A DNA stretch of 56,023 nt from assembly GCA_024696945.1 (NCBI GenBank), contig JAILGF010000062.1:1-56023 (forward strand), written 5' to 3'. This document shows positions 8,684-17,120 of the stretch, piece after piece. Positions within the stretch are counted from its first letter, which is position 1. Each line of letters starts with the position of its first letter. The position numbers and the translations under genes are program-made. This DNA is from Lachnospiraceae bacterium (GTDB lineage Bacteria; Bacillota; Clostridia; Lachnospirales; Lachnospiraceae). Below the pieces are notes generated by a model. The model searched no databases and was not told the DNA's origin. It was given only the letters and a program-made list of their open reading frames with translations.

Positions 8684-9485
8684 TTAATTGTCCAAATTTA
8701 TATATCTTTTAGATGCTGTATTCATGCGCAATGCAAACCCTTTTTCATCATACCCAACAAAATACGAAGCTTCATTGCTTTTTGCCCTATTATCTCGATT
8801 TCTAAAATCAACTACCATTTTTACTAGCATAATACACATCTTAACATCTGTGATAAAGCTAATATGCTAAACGTACCAAATATCATTTTCAAACCGTTTA
8901 TGATAATTACACAAATCCGGATTGTTAAATGTAATAACCCGTGAATATTCCAAACCCGGCCTTATAGCTGTTCTCATTTTATGTCGGTCGCTCCTATCAT
9001 AAAAAAACATAGGTAATGGGCGTGGTCCGATCAGTGACATATCTCCTTTTAAAACTGACCAAAAATTCAAGAGCTCATCTGAAGAGTATTTTCTCATAAT
9101 CCGTCCAAAGTCAGTAATCCTCTGTGTAGCCAGAAGCAGTTTGCCATTTTTGTCTGTTTTGTTATTCATATTTCGAAATTTCACAAGAATAAATTATTTT
9201 CCATCCTTTCCACATCTGCTTTGCTTATAGAAAATTGGTAGACCTACGTCAATTAATGTACACAACGAAAAATTAGATTTATAGGTAAAGTAATAATACA
9301 GGCAACTGAAGACAAAATTATATCAATGAATCTTTTTCCATATTTGACATAAAAAGAATTTCGAAGTTTTACCTTCTTCTAGATATCATTTGCATGACTT
9401 AAATTCATTTTTTTAGCATCTCAGCCATGGAAGCCTCTTCATCTGAGATCAAGCTAATATTTCCTAAATATTTTTTCTTATTCAT
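8684..9485 (-). pseudogene. Decayed paralogue of the initiating sugar transferase
   Basis: The stretch aligns end to end with the intact transferase at 6219-7028. It starts MNKKKYLGNISLISDEEA and continues KYGKRFIDIILSSVACII and LPINLIF; then there is a frameshift into LCTLIDVGLPIFYKQSRC, a TAA after GKDGK, an open run KFRNMNNKTD...SSDELLNFWSVLKGDM...IIGPRPLP-like sequence, a TAG after NDIWYV at 8864-8866, and a tail ASYFVGYDEKG up to the stop at 8684-8686. An earlier TAG follows SHANDI. With three in-frame stops and one frameshift it cannot make a full enzyme. The 105-codon open piece at 8867-9184 retains the catalytic Asp-Glu, but it begins inside the domain and lacks the membrane segment. 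Confidence 0.88.
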
Positions 9486-9568
9486 TCTAAATCTTACACT
9501 CCAATTATCATTTATAATGATATGGTCACAATATCAACATACCATATTCTCAAAATCAGAATTTCAAA

Positions 9569-10252
9569 CTATTGATCTAAAATAAAATTATCCTCCATAT
9601 TTAACCAAGCAACATAATCAAAAAAGATTTCATAATCCCTAAATCCATCCTTTCTTAATCTGCTCCACTTTTTAATCCTATCTCTTCCGTAATTTTTCAC
9701 ATAAAATATTTCTTTATTATCAGCTCTTTCCTTATTCCACGTGAACATAATTTTCCTCTTTATAGGAAGAAACTGTCCCAAATGCTTAAAGGTGTCGATT
9801 TGCTTATCAGGAAAATCTTGATCTGCAATTACAACAAATACATTCTCAATAATTCTAGTTTTTCTTTCATTCCATTTTTGACTTGCTTCCTGATTAGTTT
9901 TATAATGTTCGAAATTAATCGTCACTTTTTTTTCATCTTCCCCAATATATCCAATAGGATAATATTGACTATCAACAAATCTTATTTCCTGGCTAAAGTA
10001 ATATTGCAAATCCATTAGCAGTTTTAGAAAATCTTCATCTTTGATACTCATATTTATTGTAGGAGAAAGGAACTGTCTACCCATCGTATGATAAATAAGC
10101 CCTGCCATACAATCACTTGTGAACAAAGTAAAATCAGGAAGATTTTTACTTCTTTCTTTAATTGTATTTACATATGAATCATATTTACGTTTATTTATGC
10201 GTTTAACAATTCCACGAAGGAAGTTCTTAATCTTGCTATCGTGGTTATGCAT
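9569..10252 (-). CDS. DUF1919 family protein, polysaccharide-locus acyl/sugar-transfer candidate
   Basis: The 227-residue protein matches the DUF1919 pattern commonly seen in capsule and exopolysaccharide loci: FTLFTSDCMAGLIYHTMG near residue 40, QFLSPTINMSIKDEDFLKLL, the YPIGYIGEDEKKVTINFEHY segment, KTNQEASQKWNERKTRI, and a late ADQDFP/FKHLGQFLPIKRKIMF stretch. The biochemical role of the family is not settled; transferase activity is often guessed. There is no signal peptide or membrane helix, so it is probably cytosolic. GAGGAGGGG sits just upstream of the ATG, and it starts 13 bases after the aminotransferase stop. Confidence 0.82.
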   Translation of the reverse strand: MHNHDSKIKNFLRGIVKRINKRKYDSYVNTIKERSKNLPDFTLFTSDCMAGLIYHTMGRQFLSPTINMSIKDEDFLKLLMDLQYYFSQEIRFVDSQYYPIGYIGEDEKKVTINFEHYKTNQEASQKWNERKTRIIENVFVVIADQDFPDKQIDTFKHLGQFLPIKRKIMFTWNKERADNKEIFYVKNYGRDRIKKWSRLRKDGFRDYEIFFDYVAWLNMEDNFILDQ

Positions 10253-10265
10253 TTAAATCCCCTCC

Positions 10266-11357
10266 TCAATATGCATTAATCACATCAATTACATATTGTA
10301 TTTCTTCATCCGGCATTCCAGCATATATTGGCAATGACACTTCCTGATTTGCATATTTCCCTGCATTCGGAAAATCATTCCATTTATATCCCCAATCCTT
10401 ATAACATTCTGCTACATAAGGTGGAATCGGATAGTGTACTTGCGTATTAACACCGTTATCTTTCAGATAATTCTGGAAATTTTCTCTGTCCTCCACCAAC
10501 ACAGGGAAAAGATGATATACATGATCAACCTTTTCATGTATAGCAGGTATATGCACCTTTTTATTTGTTATCTTATATGTATATAACCTCGCTTGTTTCT
10601 GACGCTCTTTTGTCATCTCATCAAGATACTTAAGCCCTACCTGAAGCATAGCTGCCTGTACTTCATCCATACGGCTATTCACACCATTTATCTCATTGTG
10701 GTATTTTACCTTTGATCCATAATTTCGAAGCAATCTTACTCTTTCTGCTACTTCATCATCATTCGTGATAATAGCTCCTGCATCCCCAAACGCTCCCAAA
10801 GGTTTTGTAGGATAAAAACTCAAACACCCGATTGCCCCAAATGTACCTGCATACTTTCCATCATACTTTGAACCGAGACACTGAGCACAGTCTTCAATCA
10901 CATAAAGTCCATACTTATCTGCTATTTCCTTTATCTTATCCATACAACTGCACTGACCATACAAATGAACCGGAAGTATTGCTTTCGTTTTTTCTGTTAT
11001 TTTCTCTTCTATTTTGTCTACATCTATCTCCATATATTCGTCAGCATCAACAAATACAGGCGTGGCTCCATTTTCAGTTATGCCTATCACAGAAGCTATG
11101 TATGCATTAGCAGGCACAATGACTTCATCACCCTCTTTTATTCCAAGTGAACGCACAGCAAGTATTAGAGCATCTGTTCCGGAATTTAATGCCACGCAAT
11201 GCTTTACACCAAGATGTTCTGCCAGCTGCTTTTCGAAGGTTTCCATTTCCTTGCCGAGTATATACCATCCCGAATTAAGAGCCCTAAGAGCAGCCTGCTC
11301 ATACTCTTCCTTATGAAGTTCAAATGTTCTTTTCAGGACAACAGAATTTACAGTCAT
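10266..11357 (-). CDS. DegT/DnrJ/EryC1/StrS-family sugar aminotransferase
   Basis: This 363-residue PLP-dependent enzyme acts on nucleotide-linked ketosugars. It shows YILGKEMETFEKQLAEHLG, ALNSGTDALILAVRSLGI, VIEDCAQCLGSKYDGK and the PLP lysine in SFYPTKPLGAFGDAGAI, plus RLLRNYG and NSRMDEVQAAML. Preceded by two FdtA-like 3,4-ketoisomerase genes, it fits the FdtB/QdtB role: amination of a dTDP-3-keto-6-deoxyhexose to a 3-amino-3,6-dideoxyhexose. The dTDP-glucose steps (rmlA, rmlB) are not in the window. The gene is 7 bases downstream of the FdtA-like stop and on the same transcript. Confidence 0.9.
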   Translation of the reverse strand: MTVNSVVLKRTFELHKEEYEQAALRALNSGWYILGKEMETFEKQLAEHLGVKHCVALNSGTDALILAVRSLGIKEGDEVIVPANAYIASVIGITENGATPVFVDADEYMEIDVDKIEEKITEKTKAILPVHLYGQCSCMDKIKEIADKYGLYVIEDCAQCLGSKYDGKYAGTFGAIGCLSFYPTKPLGAFGDAGAIITNDDEVAERVRLLRNYGSKVKYHNEINGVNSRMDEVQAAMLQVGLKYLDEMTKERQKQARLYTYKITNKKVHIPAIHEKVDHVYHLFPVLVEDRENFQNYLKDNGVNTQVHYPIPPYVAECYKDWGYKWNDFPNAGKYANQEVSLPIYAGMPDEEIQYVIDVINAY

Positions 11358-11364
11358 AATATCT

Positions 11365-11790
11365 TTATTTTTCTCCCAATTTTTTCATCTCAGTTACAAA
11401 GTCATCAAAATTTCTGATGTATTCACCTGAATCATAATATTCATTCGTAAGTACCATAAGCACCGAATCCTCTGTAAAGTCATACATTTCTTTCCAAACC
11501 ATCTTAGGTAAGTATATACCTTGATTAGGTTCGTTTAGTTCATATACAACTTCGTTTCTGTCTTCATCTATGGTCTTTACTTTGCTTTTCCCTTTAATAT
11601 TGTATAGAACAAATTCTGACTTACGGTTTGAGTGCTTTCCCCTGACAGTTCCAACATTTCCTTTTCCAAAGATGTAAAAAATCCTTTTTATTTCAAATGG
11701 CACATCTTTCAAACCTTCTACTTCTATGAAACCTCCATTGTTCATCTTAGGGAAAGTCAACATTTTTACTCCAGCATAGTATTCATTCAT
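11365..11790 (-). CDS. FdtA/WxcM-C-like sugar 3,4-ketoisomerase domain protein with altered His motif
   Basis: The 141-residue single cupin domain of the FdtA/WxcM C-terminal family isomerises dTDP-4-keto-6-deoxyglucose to the 3-keto sugar in characterised members. Seen are PFEIKRIFYIFG, GTVRGKHSNRKSEFVLYNI, and a C-terminal YLPKMVWKEMYDFTEDSVLMVL. The usual RGxHAH signature reads RGKHSN here, so the second of the two active-site histidines is Asn55. The neighbouring fusion protein keeps FHAHKK. The start overlaps the fusion gene stop by four bases (ATGA), so the two are translationally coupled. It may be a partner subunit, have changed specificity, or be weakly active. Confidence 0.85.
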   Translation of the reverse strand: MNEYYAGVKMLTFPKMNNGGFIEVEGLKDVPFEIKRIFYIFGKGNVGTVRGKHSNRKSEFVLYNIKGKSKVKTIDEDRNEVVYELNEPNQGIYLPKMVWKEMYDFTEDSVLMVLTNEYYDSGEYIRNFDDFVTEMKKLGEK

Positions 11791-12977
11791 AACATGTCTT
11801 CTCCCGTTATCTCAACCGACTCAACAAATGCAGACCACTCCTTATCCTGAAGGAACTTTTGATACTCAGCATAATCATCCTTCAGTTTATCTGCATCGTA
11901 ATGTCCTGATGCTGCTACACACAGCACACTTCCGGGCTTACGCCAATATATCTCGCGCCACACGCTCGGATGAAGTATCAATCCTATTGACGGATCAGTG
12001 AGCGATATTGTCTTTCTGTCCTGTCCGGTATCTACTATGACATCTATAACTCCATATGGACAGAATAAAAGATGCCAACTCTTCTTATGTGCATGGAACC
12101 CTTTTTGATGTTCCTGTTCTTTCTCATAAATCGTGTAGAGTCTTGATATTCTGAATGGTATGTCATGTTCACCCTCGAAGAAAGAAAGACCGGTATTTTG
12201 ATCATCTTTTTGTAATGCAGTCCTTATCTTAACAATTTCGTATTCAAAGGATTTATCTGTTGATGCCATATATACAGGTATCCTCATATACCTGCAAGCA
12301 CGGTTTATAGCTTCAATTAAGTTCACATCATCCTGTCCGCAGAAGCGTACCTGATCCACCCACTTCCAGCACATAATGGCTAGAAGTTCATCAAGACTGT
12401 TTATAATAGGAACATCGGCTATAGTTTTTCTGTTTACATTTTTAAGAATCAGAACATATTTGACTTCAATTCCTATCTTTCTGAGTTCTTTAATCCCCTC
12501 ATATGCCAGCATATCTGTAGACACCATTATGGCAGTCGGATTTTCAGACTTATGATGAAACTTTCTGAATATTATCTTAAGCACAGTATGTGAGCCGGCT
12601 ATAAGGAAAAAGTCAATGCCATATGCTATACACACAGTAACTCTGGAATACCATGTGCCTTCTCCCAATAGGAAAAGGACTATGGCCAGTATAGAAAAAC
12701 TTATCCCCACATGTTTTATGCTTTCGAGCAGCTCATATCTTTTTCTTCGTCTAAGAACCCTTTTCAGTGTTCTAAATACAATAGCCACAAAAAAATCTAT
12801 AGTCACCATTACTATCGCTATTAAACGACCTTCGCTAGTACCAAACGCATCCGGATTCCTGTCAAAATAAACCAAATAAGTCCATGAACTCATTGCATAT
12901 GCTGATAGTATGCATATTATGTTTGATATTAAGAATACCACGTACCTGAAAAGTCCATATTTTAATTCGTATTTCAT
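11787..12977 (-). CDS. Fusion: WbaP/WcaJ-type membrane and CoA-binding-like domain joined to FdtA-like ketoisomerase domain
   Basis: About 396 residues. The N-terminal part has four predicted membrane helices (about residues 9-31, 53-70, 88-104, 113-137) and basic loops (LKRVLRRRKRYELL). It is followed by a Rossmann-like segment (about 145-245, AIMVSTDMLAYEGIKELRK, VPIINSLDELLAIM) like the N-terminal half of polyisoprenyl-phosphate hexose-phosphotransferases. No phosphotransferase domain follows; instead residues about 270-375 form an FdtA/WxcM-like cupin with GFHAHKKSWHLLFC, both histidines (295, 297) present. I chose the ATG at 12977 because GGAG lies eight bases upstream; an in-frame ATG at 13007 has no such site. 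It is the first substantial gene of the second transcript. Confidence 0.85.
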   Translation of the reverse strand: MKYELKYGLFRYVVFLISNIICILSAYAMSSWTYLVYFDRNPDAFGTSEGRLIAIVMVTIDFFVAIVFRTLKRVLRRRKRYELLESIKHVGISFSILAIVLFLLGEGTWYSRVTVCIAYGIDFFLIAGSHTVLKIIFRKFHHKSENPTAIMVSTDMLAYEGIKELRKIGIEVKYVLILKNVNRKTIADVPIINSLDELLAIMCWKWVDQVRFCGQDDVNLIEAINRACRYMRIPVYMASTDKSFEYEIVKIRTALQKDDQNTGLSFFEGEHDIPFRISRLYTIYEKEQEHQKGFHAHKKSWHLLFCPYGVIDVIVDTGQDRKTISLTDPSIGLILHPSVWREIYWRKPGSVLCVAASGHYDADKLKDDYAEYQKFLQDKEWSAFVESVEITGEDML

Positions 12978-12997
12978 TTTCATATCTCCTATGGTAA

Positions 12998-13123
12998 CTA
13001 CATACAACTATCAACATTACGTTTGCATCTAAACATTTTTAGTTCTTCCTTAACTGATACCATTTTAGTTAAGAAAGAACAATCATACTCAAGCATTAAC
13101 TTTTTCTTCTCGTCAGATATCAT
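12998..13123 (-). CDS. Possible 41-residue leader ORF before the sugar-modification operon
   Basis: In the roughly 245-base leader between the promoter at 13229-13257 and the fusion gene there is an open frame starting MISDEKKKLMLEYDCSF, rich in Lys/Glu with three Cys. The open frame extends upstream of the ATG (VEVEFAVLFAT). There is no convincing ribosome binding site before the ATG at 13121-13123. It may be a real small protein, a remnant of a longer gene, or chance. Confidence 0.2.
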   Translation of the reverse strand: MISDEKKKLMLEYDCSFLTKMVSVKEELKMFRCKRNVDSCM

Positions 13124-13228
13124 TGTTGCAAATAAAACAGCGAATTCTACCTCTACCCTATGTTTCCTTTAGGTACCAAGTAGCAGTGCAAAAAAACAAT
13201 GAGGGCATACTACCCTTTGTATCACATC

Positions 13229-13257
13229 ATTATACACTGTCGGATTTAAATTTGCAA
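13229..13257 (-). promoter_or_regulatory. Sigma-A-type promoter for the sugar-modification operon
   Basis: On the minus strand, TTGCAA (13252-13257) and a perfect TATAAT (13229-13234) are separated by 17 bases. The predicted start lies near 13222, giving a long leader before the first large gene at 12977. The leader has GGGTAG-rich sequence (GGGTAGTATGCCCTC and ATAGGGTAGAGGTAG) and the near-palindrome CTTGGTACCTAAAG, which may be regulatory. Confidence 0.75.
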
Positions 13258-13279
13258 GTATTTGTTATAATTCGGACGT

Positions 13280-13310
13280 AAAAAAAACAGGTTGTAAGCC
13301 TGTTTTTTTT
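13280..13310 (-). terminator. Rho-independent terminator ending the polysaccharide-assembly transcript
   Basis: A 12-base-pair stem (AAAAAAAACAGG with CCTGTTTTTTTT) encloses a 7-base loop; it is A-rich on one arm and T-rich on the other, so it can work in both directions. It lies 14 bases after the stop of the Wzz-like gene at 13325 and just upstream of the next promoter. Confidence 0.85.
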
Positions 13311-13324
13311 GGTAATTTTTACAT

Positions 13325-14866
13325 CTAATAAATGCACACTGCTCCCAAAACGTCCACTTCACACCCGTTTGTCATCAAGAGCTCTCTCTCTATGTTCTTA
13401 TATGACGAGAATGTCTCACGCTCTACGAATATAACATTTCCTGTGTTAAGTACTGCCGAGAAGGTTGAGGGAGAACTCAAGATGTTGCCTGAGGCGGTCA
13501 CCTTGATGTTGCAGTTTTCAAGCTCTTTCCTTAGGCTTTCCACTACGGAGCGGTTGAATTTTGAAACCGCGTTACCGGCTAATACTATTTCGTTTTCCCC
13601 CTTTGCCACACAGATCGACTTTATTTTTAATGCTGCAAGCTGTATATTCTTCTGTGTATTAAAGGAGCCAAGCCGTCTGGATTTAAGGTATTTTATGAGT
13701 TTTTCAAATGGCAGCTCAAAGGTATCTGTGTGTATGGCACCGGCCACCTTGAGATCATAAAGTTTTTCAAGTTCTTCCGGCTTCTGAAGTCTCCCGCCGA
13801 ATATCATGAGCAGGAGGAGTACCACAAATCCCAGGCAGAAACCTGCAGCTGCTCCTACAAGTGCCATGATCTTGGGATCCTTCGGCATATGAGCGGCTTC
13901 ATCGTCAGGCTTGGGCTTTGTCCTGTCTTTTACGGTGATATATCCGTTTCCGCCGTCCTCGAGGTTTACTCTTGCCTCGTAGTAATTGTACTGTATGACG
14001 TTTGTTGCCAGATTGAATACGTTTTTAAAAGAGTTGATCCTGTTTGTATAATCGACGATCCACTGCCTAACCGTATTCTGCTGTGTCGCAATATTTGTAT
14101 CCGTCTTCGTATAGATGTTTGCTTCAACCTGAACCAGCTTGTGGCTCATTCCGGATTTCTTTATTACGGAATCCTTCAATGCCTGCAAGGCACTGTCTAT
14201 GCTGCCGGCCGATGAACGGAGTTTCTCGATATCATCATTGTATAAGGTCATGCTAAACTGGGTTCCGTTCAGGAAGCTGAAGAATGTGCAGCCTGAAAAT
14301 CTTCCCCATTCTTCTTCTGAATAGCCCATGCTTTCAAATACAGAATTCCAAAGGCTGAACGAATTATGTGCGTTCTGGTAATACCCGTTTACGGTCGCCT
14401 GCTGTTCCGGCACATCACAGCTTACCGTGTATATAAGGGTGATCACCGGTATGCTGTATGGATTTACCTTGTATTGTACCATGGTCTCCGACAGTTCATT
14501 GGCATCTGCCATCTGCCTTCTGACCGATAAGGCATCCTCGACGGAATATATCTGATCGGCTGTAAGTCTTTCCTCACAGAATTTTAAGAGTTCCTGTGCT
14601 TTTTTGGCTTTGTCCGATTCTGAGCCGGATGCTGCCTTACGGTACTCGGTGTTGAATTCAAACACGTCATTATACTGATCAAGCTGTGCCTGATATGCCG
14701 AGTTGTCCGCTTCGTAGGCTTTTAAGTCCGCATCATAATTCTTGTTTGAGTACTTGTACAGGACCAGGGCCCCGAGTACGGTGAAGCCTATTATAAGCCA
14801 CCAGCGCGAAAGCCCCTTCCATATCAGTTCGGCAGGAGTTACCGTGTTGTACCTTTTTTCGTCCAT
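13325..14866 (-). CDS. Wzz-like polysaccharide co-polymerase (chain-length regulator), third copy in the locus
   Basis: The 513-residue protein has two membrane helices bracketing a long extracytoplasmic helical domain: TM1 WWLIIGFTVLGALVLYK (about 23-39) and TM2 IMALVGAAAGFCLGFVVLLL (about residue 335). The cytoplasmic tail after TM2 (KPEELEKLYDLKVAGAI, then NIQLAALKIKSICVAKGENEIVLAGNAV) resembles the start of a BY-kinase domain but lacks a P-loop. Known family members set chain length and interact with the flippase/polymerase machinery. It follows the flippase gene by 35 bases and is the last gene before the terminator. Confidence 0.85.
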   Translation of the reverse strand: MDEKRYNTVTPAELIWKGLSRWWLIIGFTVLGALVLYKYSNKNYDADLKAYEADNSAYQAQLDQYNDVFEFNTEYRKAASGSESDKAKKAQELLKFCEERLTADQIYSVEDALSVRRQMADANELSETMVQYKVNPYSIPVITLIYTVSCDVPEQQATVNGYYQNAHNSFSLWNSVFESMGYSEEEWGRFSGCTFFSFLNGTQFSMTLYNDDIEKLRSSAGSIDSALQALKDSVIKKSGMSHKLVQVEANIYTKTDTNIATQQNTVRQWIVDYTNRINSFKNVFNLATNVIQYNYYEARVNLEDGGNGYITVKDRTKPKPDDEAAHMPKDPKIMALVGAAAGFCLGFVVLLLLMIFGGRLQKPEELEKLYDLKVAGAIHTDTFELPFEKLIKYLKSRRLGSFNTQKNIQLAALKIKSICVAKGENEIVLAGNAVSKFNRSVVESLRKELENCNIKVTASGNILSSPSTFSAVLNTGNVIFVERETFSSYKNIERELLMTNGCEVDVLGAVCIY

Positions 14867-14901
14867 TTATATTGCTCCTTCCAGGTTTTCCGGTCAAAAT
14901 A

Positions 14902-16338
14902 TCATTTCTTGAATATTTTAATACGGCGGATAACAAATAATGAAATAATTACAATTAATGCTACACTCACATATCTCACTATCCCAAGATCATATATCAT
15001 CTCAACTGCCAGACTTAAGCCTATGCAGGCAACACTCATGCCCAAGAATGCAAGATCGTTGAATATTTTCTCTCCACTGCACCTTCTGTACCCTATGTAG
15101 TGGCAGAATGTGAGCACTCCATTTGCTATAAGTGTCGTATATGCGGCAGCCGAAAGTCCGTAGATCGGGATAAGCCATGCATTAAGTACTATGTTGAGTG
15201 CTGCGGCGATTATGGTGGCCGCGGCTATGCCGACCGATTTCTTATGGTAAAATTCTATTGATGCATATACATTGTACAATGCATTCAAGAACGCCATTCC
15301 GACTATCGGAGGTATGGCGGACAATCCATCTTTGTAATCGGAGGGTGCCAGGATCATGAGTATTTCGGGTGCCATGAGAGAAATGAGTACACAGAGCACA
15401 CCGTATCCCGCTATCAATAATGTACACGTACGTTTTATCGGTACGTGATCCTTTTCGTTCATTTTTTCAAATACGTACGGCTGAAGCGAACCGTTTATTG
15501 CGGTCCAGACAGTGGCCGCTGCGAGTCCTACCGCCGATGAAACCCCGTATATGGCTTCTGAAGAAGTTGATGCCAGCTTACCAACCATTATCCTGTCCGC
15601 TCCGTTCATGGCATGAAGTGCCAGATAGTGAGGAAGGAGCGGCAGTGTGAAGGTAAACATCTGGCCCATCATCTTCCTGTCGGGCTTTGCCCCGCCCTTC
15701 ATCAGAAGATATATGTACAGCGGTATCGCAAATATCAGGATTCCGGCGACCGACCCGGCAATTTTCATTGTTGAAGGTTCCGCAAAGAAACCGATGAGCA
15801 GTACTATTATCGAAATTCCCTGGGTTGCCAGCATGGAGCCTATCGAAACAATTGCTCCTTTAATGTATCCGTATTCGTACCTTTTACGTGCCAGGAAAAA
15901 GGTCGTAGCCGGACTGAAAATGAAGCTCACTCCCATAAGGATCAGTAACGGCCACGGAAGTATCAGATTTTCAGAAACAGTGGCTTTAAATATAAATATG
16001 AGTCCGAATACCACAAAAGTAGACAGATTCACCATGATCAGCATGTTGGAGACAAAACGGTTCCTGTTTTCCCTGTACTCGTTTAAGCCAACGTTAAAGG
16101 ATCCGACCGATGCAAGTCCCAGGACCGCAAATACTTCAAGGATATAATGCCAGGAATTGTAGTCCGTAACAATCCCGTACTGCTCTGTATCCATTAGCCT
16201 TGTGAAGAGCGGCATGAGCAGGAAGGAGATTCCTGAGGATAGAAACGAGCAGATTCCAAAAATCAAGGCTGACCTTGACGGAACAGGAAGTTTTTTCCAG
16301 CCGGTTAGTATTCTGTTTTGGCTGTTTTCTGTATTCAT
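14902..16338 (-). CDS. Wzx-type polysaccharide flippase (MATE-like PST family)
   Basis: The 478-residue integral membrane protein has about 12-14 hydrophobic segments and no extramembrane domain. The N terminus ALIFGICSFLSSGISFLLMPLFTRLMDTE is typical of O-antigen/teichoic-acid flippases. This family moves undecaprenyl-diphosphate-linked repeat units from the inner to the outer leaflet of the plasma membrane. It is flanked by GT32 and a Wzz-like gene on the same strand, so it is very likely the repeat-unit exporter of this locus. Confidence 0.92.
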   Translation of the reverse strand: MNTENSQNRILTGWKKLPVPSRSALIFGICSFLSSGISFLLMPLFTRLMDTEQYGIVTDYNSWHYILEVFAVLGLASVGSFNVGLNEYRENRNRFVSNMLIMVNLSTFVVFGLIFIFKATVSENLILPWPLLILMGVSFIFSPATTFFLARKRYEYGYIKGAIVSIGSMLATQGISIIVLLIGFFAEPSTMKIAGSVAGILIFAIPLYIYLLMKGGAKPDRKMMGQMFTFTLPLLPHYLALHAMNGADRIMVGKLASTSSEAIYGVSSAVGLAAATVWTAINGSLQPYVFEKMNEKDHVPIKRTCTLLIAGYGVLCVLISLMAPEILMILAPSDYKDGLSAIPPIVGMAFLNALYNVYASIEFYHKKSVGIAAATIIAAALNIVLNAWLIPIYGLSAAAYTTLIANGVLTFCHYIGYRRCSGEKIFNDLAFLGMSVACIGLSLAVEMIYDLGIVRYVSVALIVIISLFVIRRIKIFKK

Positions 16339-16373
16339 TACACGTACCTTAGGCTTTATGGAGACAGGTGTCC

Positions 16374-17120
16374 TTACCTGCCAAGCAGCTTGCGTGTCGC
16401 AGTTGCTGCTTTCTCGCCCAGATTTTTCCTTATAATCTTATAAACCTTCCCACGGAGCCTTGAATAACCGTCCACCCAGCTGGATGCATAATGATGGATA
16501 CTGTAGGTATTTTCCGTAACAGTAATTTTTCCGGTATTCATGTCCATAGGATTAAAATACTCCGAAGGATAAATTCTGAACTGTTCTATATCACAGATCA
16601 GGTTATTTCCTCCGAAACCTTTTTTCTTCATTAAACCGGTTGTATATTCGACAACGGTGGTCATGTCATACTCACCGTTTCCAAGATCAAAATGCCTGCC
16701 CTTATACCCAAGGAGCAGTTCTTTCATTACCGGGTTGTGCGGCTCTGCGGCACATATGAGTCCGGGAGCTATATCACCCGTTTCCGGCCTTTCAATTCCC
16801 ATAAAGCCCGTAATCCCGTCCTTGGCACATGAGGCAAGAAGCTCATCCAAGGGTTTTACCAGTTCAACATCGGTGTCAAGATATATGCCGCCGTAGTCAT
16901 ACAGTATGCGGAATCTCGCATAATCGCTGACAAATGCCCATTTCCCGGCTCTGTATGCTTCCGAAGCATATCTTGATCTTTTAAGATCGAAGTTGCTTTC
17001 GTTCCATTCCTTTATTTCAAAGTCCGGGCAGAGCTTTTTCCAGCCTTTTATATATTTTCTAAAATCCTTCGGAATTTTTTTCTTTCCGAACCAACAGAAG
17101 TGAATAATCTTCGGTATCAT
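16374..17120 (-). CDS. Family 32 (OCH1/TcdB-like sugar-binding) glycosyltransferase
   Basis: The 248-residue protein begins IPKIIHFCWFGKKKIPKDF, which is typical of GT32 capsule transferases, and contains the metal-binding DXD in YGGIYLDTDVELVKPLDELL plus FVSDYARFRILYDYGG. The length is normal for the family. It is cytosolic and acts on the lipid-linked acceptor. The start overlaps the GT4 stop by four bases, showing translational coupling. The donor sugar is unknown. Confidence 0.92.
   Translation of the reverse strand: MIPKIIHFCWFGKKKIPKDFRKYIKGWKKLCPDFEIKEWNESNFDLKRSRYASEAYRAGKWAFVSDYARFRILYDYGGIYLDTDVELVKPLDELLASCAKDGITGFMGIERPETGDIAPGLICAAEPHNPVMKELLLGYKGRHFDLGNGEYDMTTVVEYTTGLMKKKGFGGNNLICDIEQFRIYPSEYFNPMDMNTGKITVTENTYSIHHYASSWVDGYSRLRGKVYKIIRKNLGEKAATATRKLLGR

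Noticed and set aside
8867..9184. 105-codon open frame as an intact small sugar transferase
   Set aside because: It starts inside the catalytic domain, lacks the membrane segment, and homologous sequence continues on both sides across stops, so it is part of the pseudogene.
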